Source: a bacterium (GTDB lineage Bacteria; JACRDZ01; JAQUKH01). Taken from it: a stretch of DNA of 64,000 nucleotides. Location of the stretch: assembly GCA_028719205.1 (NCBI GenBank), contig JAQUKH010000004.1:51167-115166 (forward strand), given 5' to 3'. The position numbers were made by a program, and so were the translations under genes. This document shows, one piece after another, positions 25,137-33,497 of this stretch. Below the pieces are notes generated by a model that saw only the letters and a list, made by a program, of their open reading frames with translations, was not told where the DNA came from and ran no database searches. Numbering within the stretch: position 1 is the stretch's first letter; each line of letters starts with the position of its first letter.

Positions 25137-27113
25137 TTATTTTACAAACAATGGCGCGAAAACAAGAGAAACGACAGACATCAATTTGATCAGGATATTC
25201 ATCGCCGGACCGGTTGTGTCTTTGAACGGATCACCGACTGTATCGCCGGTAACCGCGGCTTTATGAGTAGGAGAACCTTTTCCTCCCAGATTTCCCGCTT
25301 CGATCCATTTCTTCGCGTTATCCCATACACCGCCTGTATTTGACATCATTATTCCGAATAAAACACCAACCGTTGTAGCACCTACAAGAAAACCGGCTAA
25401 CATCTGTTTACCGAAAAGGAATCCGATAGCTAACGGCAAAATAATAGCTGCGGCTCCAGGAATAATCATTTCCTTTAAAGCGCATTTTGTCGCTATATCA
25501 ATACATCTTTCAGTATCCGGTTTTGCCTTGCCTTCCATTAACCCTTTAATCTCTTTAAATTGGCGTCTAACCTCTACAACCAAGCCATTTGCCGCACGGC
25601 CTACCGCCTTCATTGTGATCGCCGCGATAAAAAACGGAACTACGCCGCCGATAAAAATTCCAAGCAGAACATTAGCATTCGTCAGATCAATCACATCTAA
25701 TTTTGCCTGCTGTTTATAGGCTACAAATAAAGCTAATGATGTTAATGCCGCGGACCCGATCGCGAAACCTTTACCTATCGCCGCGGTTGTATTACCCAAC
25801 GAATCTAATGTATCTGTTATTTTCCTTGTCTCTGGACCCGCTCCCGACATTTCGGCAATACCTCCTGAATTATCCGAAATAGGCCCATATGAATCCGTTG
25901 ACATCACGATCCCGATCGTGGCAAGCATTCCAACCGCCGAGATCGCGATACCATAAAGCCCGGCAAAATGATTAGCTATAAAAATCGCCAGACAAATCGT
26001 TACCATTGGAAGGATCGTGCTTTCAAATCCAACAGCCAATCCGGTTATAATATTTGTAGCCGCGCCTGAACTGCTGCTGTTAGCTACTTCCTGAACAGGG
26101 CTGCCTGAAGTATAATATTCACTTTCTTTCCCGATAAGAACCCCCGCGCCTAAACCTGCCGCGATCGCCCAGAAAACTTCTAAACCTCTTGTACTACCAA
26201 GAATATTTATAGAAGCAAAATAAGCGCCGATTATAAAAAGAACACCGCTGATATAAGTGGCAATATTTAAAGCGGTCTGAGGATTATGATCCTTAAGATA
26301 ACCCATGCATGAAATTCCGACTATTGAAGCAACCATACCGATCATTATCAAGATCAAAGGAAGCCCCATCGCCCCTGAGATATTTGTTTCTATCAAAGCA
26401 AGCACCATAGTTGAAACAACCGCGCCAACATATGATTCAAACAGATCCGCACCCATTCCCGCGGTATCACCGACATTGTCACCTACGTTATCCGCGATAA
26501 CCGCCGGGTTACGGGGATCATCTTCAGGAATTCCAGCCTCAACCTTACCAACGAGATCAGCCCCGACATCCGCGCCTTTGGTAAAGATCCCGCCGCCGAC
26601 ACGCGCGAAAAGAGCCAATGAACTCGCGCCCATCGCGAAACCGTTAATAATATTTACATCTTTCGTAAAATAATAAAAAATCCCGATTCCTAGAACCCCT
26701 AATGCCGCGACCGATATTCCCATTACAGATCCGCCTCGAAACGCCATCAATAACGCGGCCCCGATATTTTTCGATTTTGCGGCCTGAGTTGTACGGACAT
26801 TTGCTTTCGTAGCAGCGTGCATACCAAAAACTCCCGCAAGCATTGAACAAAACGCGCCGCTCACATAAGCCACCCCTGTCCAGATACCGATGAAATATGA
26901 CAAAACAGCAAAAATAATCGCGACAAAAACAAAGACTATAGAATATTCTCTTTTAAGAAATACCATAGCGCCTAAATGGATCTGTTCGGCAATCTCCTGC
27001 ATCTTCTCATTGCCCGGATCCTGCTTCGCGATCCAAAAATAGGTTAGCACGGCTACTCCCATTCCTAACAACCCTAAAATAGGAGCAAAACTTGTCCACG
27101 TAATCATTTCCAT
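25137..27113 (-). CDS. hppA: Membrane-bound pyrophosphatase, K+-dependent type
   Basis: 658 residues with about sixteen helices. Substrate-site motifs: [20 protein letters not shown], then [19 protein letters not shown], and late TKCALKEMI and DNAKKW. It couples pyrophosphate hydrolysis to H+ or Na+ export. The GNTTAA motif near residue 443 carries Ala where K+-independent enzymes have Lys (GNTTKA), predicting K+ dependence. GGGGG before the ATG serves as ribosome site. Monocistronic, with its own terminator. Confidence 0.94.
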   Translation of the reverse strand: MEMITWTSFAPILGLLGMGVAVLTYFWIAKQDPGNEKMQEIAEQIHLGAMVFLKREYSIVFVFVAIIFAVLSYFIGIWTGVAYVSGAFCSMLAGVFGMHAATKANVRTTQAAKSKNIGAALLMAFRGGSVMGISVAALGVLGIGIFYYFTKDVNIINGFAMGASSLALFARVGGGIFTKGADVGADLVGKVEAGIPEDDPRNPAVIADNVGDNVGDTAGMGADLFESYVGAVVSTMVLALIETNISGAMGLPLILIMIGMVASIVGISCMGYLKDHNPQTALNIATYISGVLFIIGAYFASINILGSTRGLEVFWAIAAGLGAGVLIGKESEYYTSGSPVQEVANSSSSGAATNIITGLAVGFESTILPMVTICLAIFIANHFAGLYGIAISAVGMLATIGIVMSTDSYGPISDNSGGIAEMSGAGPETRKITDTLDSLGNTTAAIGKGFAIGSAALTSLALFVAYKQQAKLDVIDLTNANVLLGIFIGGVVPFFIAAITMKAVGRAANGLVVEVRRQFKEIKGLMEGKAKPDTERCIDIATKCALKEMIIPGAAAIILPLAIGFLFGKQMLAGFLVGATTVGVLFGIMMSNTGGVWDNAKKWIEAGNLGGKGSPTHKAAVTGDTVGDPFKDTTGPAMNILIKLMSVVSLVFAPLFVK

Positions 27114-27224
27114 TTGTTTTTTTCCCCCTTTTTTATATTAAAAAATAAAAAATTTTATATAAGTATATCATAGCTTTTCCCCTTGTCAAATACATAAAAA
27201 TGAAAACAATTTCAAGAAAAGTGG

Positions 27225-27230
27225 TATAAT
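27225..27230 (+). promoter_or_regulatory. Extended -10 of the TPR gene, leaderless
   Basis: TATAAT preceded by TGG (extended -10) ends 8 nt before the ATG at 27239. No Shine-Dalgarno sequence is present, so transcription should start at the start codon. Confidence 0.6.
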
Positions 27231-27238
27231 ATTTTACC

Positions 27239-28843
27239 ATGAAAAAAGTCTATTTTCTGCTGATCATTTTTTTATTTATATTTTCCAAAAGCTATAGCGC
27301 CCAACCTAAATATGAAGATTTTAAAGATGATATTGAAAAATATAAGAACATGATCACTGCCAATCCTAATAATTTTGACGCGCTTTGTAATCTTGGAAGG
27401 TTATTTGAAATTGTTGGAGATAATAAAGACGCCTTAACGGCATATTCAAAAGCTATAGCCATTAAACCAAACAGCATAGAGGCCAATTTCGCAAAAATTG
27501 ACATATATAAAAAACTTAATAAAGAAGCGGAACTTATCTCTGAATATAATAAAAAGGTATGTAATACAAAAGAAGAAAACCTGCTAAATTATTTATTTTT
27601 AGGATATGCCCTTAAACAAAATCGGACTAAGATCCTTCAATACAATAAATGCATTGAAATAAATCCTGATTTTTTCTGGGCGCATTTTGAATTAGGTAAA
27701 GTTTTTATTGACATGGAAATCTGGTTTCAGGCAAAAGAAGAATTCCTGATAGCTCTAAAAAATAATCCGCAGTCAGACATTACACTGGCTTATGTAGCTT
27801 ATGCACTTTTTCAAGCAGGAGAAATTGATAACGCGAAAAAATATGTTGACAGGGCGCTCAATTTAAATCCCAGCTGCCCGGTCGCGTATTTTGTCTTAGC
27901 CATTATTGCTGAAAAAGAAGAAAATTTTGAGGTTGCAAAAGAAAATCTGACGCTGACAAAAGTGCTTGACCCTCTTTATTCCCCCGCTTATTATGAATTA
28001 GGATTGTTATATTTAAAAAACAAACTTCTAAAAGAGGCTGAAGAAGAGCTGCTTAACGCGAAAAAATTGGGTTATTCAAAAACTACTTTGTTCATATCCT
28101 TGAGCGACCTGTATACAGAGACAAACCAAACCGATAAAGCTGAAAAGGAACTAAGGGAATTTATTAAAATAGATCCTTATGCCCAAACCCCGTATATTAA
28201 TCTTGTAAAGATATACAAGAAGCGGGGCGAAACCAATAAAACTATTGAAACTTTACTGGAATTCATGAAAAATAATTCGGAACTGCCTGAACCTCACATC
28301 ATGCTTAACGAAATATATCTTGAGCAAAAGATGTATCCTGAGGCTTTAAAAGAAATGCAGAAACTATTAGAAATCGGTATAGATAATGTTTCCATCAGAA
28401 ATAATCTTGGTTATATTTATGATGAATCGGAGCAGTATAACAAAGCAATAGAGCAATATAAGATCTCTATCACTCTTGATTCAACCAGCTCACTTACATA
28501 CAGCAATATGGCAGGCACTTATCTGAAAAAAGGTATGTTCGATCAAACCATTATTTTCAGCACAAAGGCAATTGAATTAGACCCGAAAAACCTGTCCGCG
28601 TATAATAACTTAGGAACCGCTTACAGCAACAAAGGAATGTATAGCGAGGCAATTAAAGCTCTTGAAAAAGCCATAAGCCTTGACAACACTCAAGCTATAT
28701 TATATAATAACCTCGGATCTGCTTACGCGGCTTCCGGACAATTAAAAGATGCTAAAAAGGCGTGGGAAAGAGCTCTGGAAATCGATCCTGCCTTGGAAAT
28801 GGTTAAAAAAAATCTGAAAGTATTAGAAAATATAAGAAAATAA
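27239..28843 (+). CDS. Secreted TPR-repeat protein
   Basis: 534 residues: a signal peptide (cleavage after SYSA) followed by at least ten tetratricopeptide repeats across the whole chain, clearest near the end (AYNNLGTAYSNKGMYSEAIK, YNNLGSAYAASGQLKDAKKA). A periplasmic or surface protein-interaction scaffold; partners are unknown. No enzymatic domain. It is monocistronic, followed by tRNA-Gln 22 bp later. Confidence 0.85.
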   Translation: MKKVYFLLIIFLFIFSKSYSAQPKYEDFKDDIEKYKNMITANPNNFDALCNLGRLFEIVGDNKDALTAYSKAIAIKPNSIEANFAKIDIYKKLNKEAELISEYNKKVCNTKEENLLNYLFLGYALKQNRTKILQYNKCIEINPDFFWAHFELGKVFIDMEIWFQAKEEFLIALKNNPQSDITLAYVAYALFQAGEIDNAKKYVDRALNLNPSCPVAYFVLAIIAEKEENFEVAKENLTLTKVLDPLYSPAYYELGLLYLKNKLLKEAEEELLNAKKLGYSKTTLFISLSDLYTETNQTDKAEKELREFIKIDPYAQTPYINLVKIYKKRGETNKTIETLLEFMKNNSELPEPHIMLNEIYLEQKMYPEALKEMQKLLEIGIDNVSIRNNLGYIYDESEQYNKAIEQYKISITLDSTSSLTYSNMAGTYLKKGMFDQTIIFSTKAIELDPKNLSAYNNLGTAYSNKGMYSEAIKALEKAISLDNTQAILYNNLGSAYAASGQLKDAKKAWERALEIDPALEMVKKNLKVLENIRK

Positions 28844-28865
28844 TATTGTGTGAGTATTTGTAGTT

Positions 28866-28940
28866 TGGGGAGTGGTCTAATGGCAGGACAACAGATTCTG
28901 AATCTGTCAGGTGAAGGTTCGACTCCTTCCTCCCCAGCCA
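28866..28940 (+). tRNA. tRNA-Gln (anticodon CTG)
   Basis: Full cloverleaf: acceptor TGGGGAG/CTCCCCA with the U1-A72 pair usual for glutamine tRNA, anticodon stem ACAGA/TCTGT around loop TTCTGAA (CTG), T-arm GAAGG/CCTTC with TTCGACT loop, discriminator G and encoded CCA. Its last 19 bases recur at 29129-29147. Confidence 0.93.
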
Positions 28941-29147
28941 AACTTACCTTAAAGCTTGCCTAGAAAAACCAATAAAAATAATTTTAACTATCAGAAATCC
29001 CAAAGAGTCGAACGGGAAAGAGGTTTGGAGAAAACGGGAGTTTTCTTCAAGGGGTGACAGTGACCCCGATGTTTTTATCGGGGGAACGCCAGAGGGGCGG
29101 AGCCCCTATGGAGAGCGAAGCGAGTGATACTCCTTCCTCCCCAGCCA
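28922..29147. repeat. Duplicated 3' end of tRNA-Gln flanking 188 bp
   Basis: ACTCCTTCCTCCCCAGCCA is present at 28922-28940 (inside the tRNA) and again at 29129-29147. The spacer holds tandem palindromes: GGGGTgacagtgACCCC, CCCCGAT/ATCGGGG (29064-29083) and GGGGC/GCCCC (29094-29106), and no gene. A tRNA 3'-end duplication is what integrase-mediated insertion leaves, so this may be a scar of a lost element. Confidence 0.7.
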
Positions 29148-29153
29148 CGTACC

Positions 29154-30506
29154 CTACCCCACCACCGAAACATCAGCAAGCAAAGCGTACTCCGGCCCGA
29201 AATATCCGCTCGCGGACTCTCCACTGGCAGACATACCGGGAGAAAAAGTAGAACGCGTTACCAGTTTATCTGAAAATCTGACATTTTTAAAATTAGCAAA
29301 AATTGAACCCGAAAGTGATCCGCCTTTGATGTATTCCACGGTCCCTTTTTCACGGTCAAAGATCCGGCCTAAACGGATCTCACTCGAGAAAGTTCCGCTG
29401 TAAGGATCCGTAAAAAGCGCCGAGAACTGTAAAACTTCAAGAATTTTAGGCTGCAGAGAAATCAACTGGTCACGCGAGTATTTCCCCGGAGGCATGACAA
29501 GATTTCCCCTGACTGTAGTAGGCTGTTTATTTAAATAATCAGAATATTGTTTCCCGCTCAGAGTTTCCAGCACCCTGTTATCACGGACAACATCCATCGG
29601 TTTTTGAAGCAATCCATCCGGTGAAATCGCGGTTGTATCCGCGCCATAATCCAGATAAGGATCAAGCTTTAGATTAATAAGATCGCCTTCCGCTCCTTTT
29701 ATAAGTTCCTGTCCAACCTCAATAAAAGGTAATTTAAGATACTTGCTCCCGCCTGAAAGCTGGGTTAAATAATCATGCATCAGAAGATCCAAAACCGCGG
29801 AATCAACAAGCACAAAATAACTTCCGCTCTCCGGTTTTTTAACAACCAGAGACGTAAATCGCGCCCGCTCAGCCGCTTCATTAAAAAGTTCATCTATTGA
29901 AAGCTCTTTTAAACCGGACGCCCACCGGTATTCAAGATATTCATCCGATCTTTTAGCGAGCAAGGTGGAAAACGCGGCCTCCGCGAAGATCTTTGTCCGG
30001 TTCGAATGATGCGTTAATCCGTTACTCAGGTGAGTTTCATAATCATGAACGGACAGAAATAATTCAGCCGAATTGAAGATCACATCGCGTTTTTTCAAAG
30101 CTACGCTGTAAATCTGCTCCGTTAGATCCTGCATAACTTTATCCAGGTTTTCGAGCATTTTGAGATCCGCAGTTTTAAGTTTCGGCAGCATGACATCAAG
30201 CTTTGCCGGCAATTCCCACTTTTGAATATCGGTTTCCAAAGCGGACCGGACCGCTGAATCCACCTGCTCTTCCAGCGGAAGCGAAAACTTGATCATTTTC
30301 TCCGCCTCACCCTGCCGCGCGGGATCTTTTTTATTTACAAAAATCCGAAGCCGGATATTTTGTTGTTTAACCTCACGGTCCTGGTCCGTCGCGATCTCAT
30401 TTTTATCAAGTAAAAAATATCGCTCACGGCGATGAATATTTTCAACCTGGATCATCCATCCTTTAATTTCACTCCGTCTAGATAATATATCTTTAAGTTG
30501 TTCCAT
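29154..30506 (-). CDS. TldE/PmbA-family protein
   Basis: 450 residues, the length of PmbA/TldE. It lacks the HExxxH metal motif and shares the family C-terminal beta region (a GTVEYIKGGSLSGSIFANF segment). With TldD it forms a heterodimeric metalloprotease that cleaves unfolded peptides, for example in microcin maturation; TldE is the non-catalytic half. It follows tldD after a 138-bp gap filled by two GC-rich palindromes. AATGAGGAAAA precedes ATG. Confidence 0.85.
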   Translation of the reverse strand: MEQLKDILSRRSEIKGWMIQVENIHRRERYFLLDKNEIATDQDREVKQQNIRLRIFVNKKDPARQGEAEKMIKFSLPLEEQVDSAVRSALETDIQKWELPAKLDVMLPKLKTADLKMLENLDKVMQDLTEQIYSVALKKRDVIFNSAELFLSVHDYETHLSNGLTHHSNRTKIFAEAAFSTLLAKRSDEYLEYRWASGLKELSIDELFNEAAERARFTSLVVKKPESGSYFVLVDSAVLDLLMHDYLTQLSGGSKYLKLPFIEVGQELIKGAEGDLINLKLDPYLDYGADTTAISPDGLLQKPMDVVRDNRVLETLSGKQYSDYLNKQPTTVRGNLVMPPGKYSRDQLISLQPKILEVLQFSALFTDPYSGTFSSEIRLGRIFDREKGTVEYIKGGSLSGSIFANFKNVRFSDKLVTRSTFSPGMSASGESASGYFGPEYALLADVSVVG

Positions 30507-30528
30507 TTTAAATTTTCCTCATTAATCC

Positions 30529-30565
30529 GAACTCCCCTTAATCCCCTCTTTAAAAAAAGAGGGGA
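30529..30565. repeat. GC-rich palindromic repeat, copy C
   Basis: GAACTCCCCTTAAT followed by hairpin CCCCTCTTT/AAAGAGGGG in the tldD-tldE gap. Same family as 6198 and 8699. Confidence 0.8.
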
Positions 30566-30601
30566 AATAACAGTAAAATTATATCTGACTTTCTTCTCTT
30601 G

Positions 30602-30641
30602 CTCCTCCTCTTTTTTTAAAGAGGAGGCTGGGAGGAGTTCA
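30602..30641. repeat. GC-rich palindromic repeat, copy D
   Basis: CTCCTCCTCTTT/AAAGAGGAGG hairpin followed by CTGGGAGGAGTTC, inverted relative to copy C 37 bp away, and ending 4 bp before the tldD stop. Confidence 0.75.
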
Positions 30642-30644
30642 TAA

Positions 30645-32213
30645 TTATCCCAGTATCACCTGATCCAATAGTAAATATGGCCCGCCGCAACCGGCAACAA
30701 CAAGTTCTTTATGGTATTTTCCGCAGCCGCCTGCTTTATTGAACGGATAAGCCGCATGGTCAGGGTCCGCGGTTTCACATTCGACCTTGGATACACCTAT
30801 AATTGAATTTAAAACATCAGGCGTATAACCTGTCATTTGGATGTCTCCTCCCGCAGGCCCGCGAAAGATCTTCCCCGTCAGCTTTCCGTTTTTCACTTCC
30901 TCTAAATAGGCAATACCTACCTGTATCCCCATTCCTTTTGGGTCTTCCATCCCGCCGGCGGACGCCATCGCGAGGAATCCATAATCAATTTTTGAAAGGA
31001 GTTCCTCCAGCGTTTCTTTCCCCGCTTTAAAGTATGTATTTGTCTGGCGCGTATAAACTCCATTCGCAAAGCTCTCGCGTTTGCCGTTAGCGGTACGCGA
31101 AATCCCGAGACGCAGCGCGGAGGTAAAGTTTGTCATCGGAACTTCCAGTTTTCCTTCTTCGATCAAAACGTGCTCCGCCGCCAGCCAGCCCTCTTCATCA
31201 AAAAAATAACTGCCCCAGGCCGCGAAAGAATGAGTCCCGTCCCTGTAAATAGCCGGATTATTTATAATTGTCGCGTGCTGATTCCCGGCCTTTTCTCCGG
31301 ATTTATAAAGTTCCCATGCCTGGCTTCTGCCCCGCGCGCAGGTATCACCCTCCTGCGAGTGTCCAAAGGCCTCATGAGCCAGCACCCCTGTCACATCAGG
31401 CCCGAACACGACCCGGTAACGCCCCGGTTTCAGACGCCCGGCGTTTTGCAAACCTTTAAGATCTTTGAGACAATCAAGCAGATCCTTATCCTTAGTCTCA
31501 TCTATGATCTCCCGTCCTCCAAGCCCCCCGACCCGGTGAAATACCCGGTGTTCGCCTGACATTATAACAACCGTGAACGACTGCCTGTATATTGCCTGGG
31601 AAATATTACTTTCACGATCGATATAAATCGATTCCTCAAATCCAAAACCTTCCCGCGCGACAACAAACGTAATATCTTCTTTTTTTAATCCTGCCTTTAA
31701 AGCCAAGTCTTGTACTTTAACAAGAGTATCTTTCAATTTTTGCAGGCGCTGATCCGCGGTTACGATAGCCGGATCCTGCACATAGCTGATACCAAAATGC
31801 ACTTCGGTTCCGGCACCGGGATTCTCCGGTATCTGAGAACTGATTTCAGGATCTAGTTTTGTTTTCAGGCGCTCTTTCCATGATAAAGTTTTATAAGGCC
31901 GGTACTGCCCTTTTGACTGAGAGTTCTTAACCCTAGTAACAAGTTCCTTTGCTGACTTTTGAAAATTCTCAATACTCAGGTCATCAACCGCCTCCTCAAA
32001 AAGCGTGTATCCGTTATATACACGCAATACCGCGCCCATCACCATATTATCTGAAACATTTGTTTTTCGAAGGTCAGCGGAATATACACAGCTTGCCCGT
32101 TTCTCCGCGAACACGGACACATGCCATTTCGGATCCTGCTCCAGTAGCGGCAATATTTTGGATAATTCTTTTCTAAGTTTTTTAAAATCCCCGGACAATA
32201 CAGCTCTTTTCAT
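30645..32213 (-). CDS. tldD: TldD-family metalloprotease subunit
   Basis: 522 residues. The zinc motif HEAFGH (His280, Glu281, His284) sits in GVLAHEAFGHSQEGD, and the conserved GGDIQMTG segment and a Cys-containing C-terminus follow. This is the catalytic half of the TldD/TldE protease. Shine-Dalgarno GGAGAGG before ATG. A somewhat longer N-terminus than E. coli TldD (481 aa) is present without a recognised domain. Confidence 0.9.
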   Translation of the reverse strand: MKRAVLSGDFKKLRKELSKILPLLEQDPKWHVSVFAEKRASCVYSADLRKTNVSDNMVMGAVLRVYNGYTLFEEAVDDLSIENFQKSAKELVTRVKNSQSKGQYRPYKTLSWKERLKTKLDPEISSQIPENPGAGTEVHFGISYVQDPAIVTADQRLQKLKDTLVKVQDLALKAGLKKEDITFVVAREGFGFEESIYIDRESNISQAIYRQSFTVVIMSGEHRVFHRVGGLGGREIIDETKDKDLLDCLKDLKGLQNAGRLKPGRYRVVFGPDVTGVLAHEAFGHSQEGDTCARGRSQAWELYKSGEKAGNQHATIINNPAIYRDGTHSFAAWGSYFFDEEGWLAAEHVLIEEGKLEVPMTNFTSALRLGISRTANGKRESFANGVYTRQTNTYFKAGKETLEELLSKIDYGFLAMASAGGMEDPKGMGIQVGIAYLEEVKNGKLTGKIFRGPAGGDIQMTGYTPDVLNSIIGVSKVECETADPDHAAYPFNKAGGCGKYHKELVVAGCGGPYLLLDQVILG

Positions 32214-32233
32214 ATTGCGATCCTCTCCAATCT

Positions 32234-32291
32234 GAACTCCCCTTGATCCCTGCCTACCGGACAGGCAGGCCCTCTTTATAAAAAGAGGGGA
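32234..32291. repeat. GC-rich palindromic repeat, copy E, with a nested palindrome
   Basis: GAACTCCCCTTGATCC and CCCTCTTT/AAAGAGGGG flank a second palindrome CCTGCCTaccggacAGGCAGG (32249-32269). It looks as if one repeat type inserted into another. It lies upstream of tldD; the rest of the 32214-32608 gap holds the 210-bp repeat below. Confidence 0.75.
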
Positions 32292-32368
32292 AAGTAAATA
32301 TATTATATCAGAATTATGTTGAGATACTATGGTAAATTCAATATAATGATATTAAATAATAAATAGAA

Positions 32369-32578
32369 TTTGGCAAATGTATTTTCAAGATTTCTTTTTG
32401 CGTCTATAAAAACGATTTTTGAAATAAATCTTGGCGAAATTTTGGAATTTTGATTTACACGAACCCAGATTTGCTACCTGATAGGATTGTGGAAATCATC
32501 CAAAATGAGCCATAGATTTATCAAAAACGTTTTGGTTTTAAGCAAAAAGAGATTTTGAAAATTTAAAAATTTGCCAAA
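32369..32578. repeat. 210-bp MITE-like dispersed repeat, copy 1
   Basis: The ends are inverted: TTTGGCAAAT (32369-32378) against ATTTGCCAAA (32569-32578), and inside TTTTCAAGATTTCTTTTTGC against GCAAAAAGAGATTTTGAAAA. A near-identical copy lies at 50587-50786 and a fragment at 18797. No ORF inside. Terminal inverted repeats and small size suggest a miniature transposable element. Confidence 0.8.
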
Positions 32579-32608
32579 CTCAAGTAAAAATCTAATGAGG
32601 TTAAATAT

Positions 32609-33226
32609 TTGAAAACAAATCCGGATAAAAATATCTTTCGTCAAAAAGGAATATCGGCAAGGGAAGGCCTCTCATACGAACAAGTGAAGGCTAAAAGCAA
32701 GGAAATAACTTATTTTTTAATGACACTGCCTGAAATAAAAGATTCTTCAGAAATATTCTGCTATCTTTCTTCTCAAGGGAAAAAAGAGGTTGAAACCGGT
32801 CAATTCATCAGCTGGGCATTAGAGCAAAATAAAAATATTTATGTCCCGCGTTCAAATTGGCAGGAGAAAACTCTTACGCTTCACAAACTGCCGGCCTTCC
32901 CTCCGGACAGGACTTTCTTTGATGAAAAATTCGGTATTATGGAACCTAAAGAAAATTATAATTTACTGGAAGACCTGTTAAAATTAAAAACAGTAATACT
33001 CCCTGGTACTGCGGGGGACCTGAAAGGCACACGATACGGATTGAAAGCGGGTTTTTACGACAGATTCCTCGAAAAATTATCCCAAATTCGTAAGGCAAAT
33101 TCGCGAACCGCCCCTACACCGATCTTAATTCTATTTGAAGAGCAAATGTTCCCTGAACTCCCTAGAGAAGAACACGACTTTCCGGTAAAGATCATTGTTA
33201 CCGACAAAAATATTTATCGAATTTAA
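32609..33226 (+). CDS. 5-formyltetrahydrofolate cyclo-ligase family
   Basis: 205 residues with the MTHFS fold: N-terminal basic segment, YVPRSN, FDEKFGIMEPKE, PGTAGDLKGTRYGLKAGFYDRFL (normally the G-R-L-G-x-G-x-G-Y-Y-D motif) and a final PVKIIVTDK. It converts 5-formyl-THF to 5,10-methenyl-THF with ATP. TTG start at 32609 with GAGG upstream. The stretch around SQIRKANSRTAPTP (33084-33120) is encoded by a fragment of the TGTAGGGG repeat and does not belong to the family. Confidence 0.85.
   Translation: MKTNPDKNIFRQKGISAREGLSYEQVKAKSKEITYFLMTLPEIKDSSEIFCYLSSQGKKEVETGQFISWALEQNKNIYVPRSNWQEKTLTLHKLPAFPPDRTFFDEKFGIMEPKENYNLLEDLLKLKTVILPGTAGDLKGTRYGLKAGFYDRFLEKLSQIRKANSRTAPTPILILFEEQMFPELPREEHDFPVKIIVTDKNIYRI
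33093..33117. repeat. TGTAGGGG-family repeat fragment inside a coding region
   Basis: GGCAAATTCGCGAACCGCCC then CTACA, the reverse of a TGTAGGGGCGGTTCGCG repeat end, lies in frame inside the cyclo-ligase gene and encodes about eight residues. Confidence 0.7.
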
Positions 33227-33232
33227 TTCATA

Positions 33233-33261
33233 TTGACGCTAAAAACTAAATCGACTATAAT
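33233..33261 (+). promoter_or_regulatory. Promoter of tRNA-Glu
   Basis: TTGACG (33233-33238) and TATAAT (33256-33261) with a 17-bp spacer, 22 bp before the tRNA. Confidence 0.85.
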
Positions 33262-33283
33262 ATTCTCCTCAAAAGTAAATTTT

Positions 33284-33359
33284 GGCGCTATCGTCTAGTG
33301 GTCTAGGACACTGCCCTCTCAAGGCGGGAACATGGGTTCGAACCCCATTAGTGCTACCA
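33284..33359 (+). tRNA. tRNA-Glu (anticodon CTC)
   Basis: Cloverleaf with acceptor GGCGCTA/TAGTGCT, anticodon stem CTGCC/GGCGG around loop CTCTCAA (CTC), T-arm ATGGG/CCCAT around TTCGAAC, discriminator A and encoded CCA. Its 3' end is the insertion site of the element that follows. Confidence 0.93.
33337..33359. repeat. attL: 23-bp core at the tRNA-Glu 3' end
   Basis: Identical to 42140-42162. It covers half the T-loop, the 3' acceptor strand and CCA, a normal target for tyrosine integrases; the tRNA remains intact on this side. Confidence 0.9.
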
Positions 33360-33386
33360 GTTATTTATCATATATAACCAATATAA

Positions 33387-33425
33387 TCAAGGGCTTAGGC
33401 AAATTGCTTAGGCCCTTGATTTTTT
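33387..33425 (+). terminator. Terminator behind tRNA-Glu, supplied by the element
   Basis: TCAAGGGC (33387-33394) pairs with GCCCTTGA (33412-33419), followed by six T. It lies inside the element, so integration replaces the original tRNA terminator. Confidence 0.8.
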
Positions 33426-33446
33426 AATTGCTACCCTATTGATACC
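33424..33446. repeat. Left copy of internal 23-bp direct repeat (possible arm site)
   Basis: Identical over 23 bp to 41986-42008 (core TGCTACCCTATTGATACC). The two copies lie about 90 and 130 bp inside the two ends, in direct orientation, as expected of integrase arm-type sites. Confidence 0.65.
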
Positions 33447-33497
33447 CAAAAGCCGTATATTTTGATGTTTCATCAAAAAAACCTGCAAATAGTCCGC

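Noticed and set aside
26305-26673. 122-codon open frame antisense to hppA
   Set aside because: Low-complexity Pro/Thr/Ile mirror of the helix-rich hppA sequence, without a start context.
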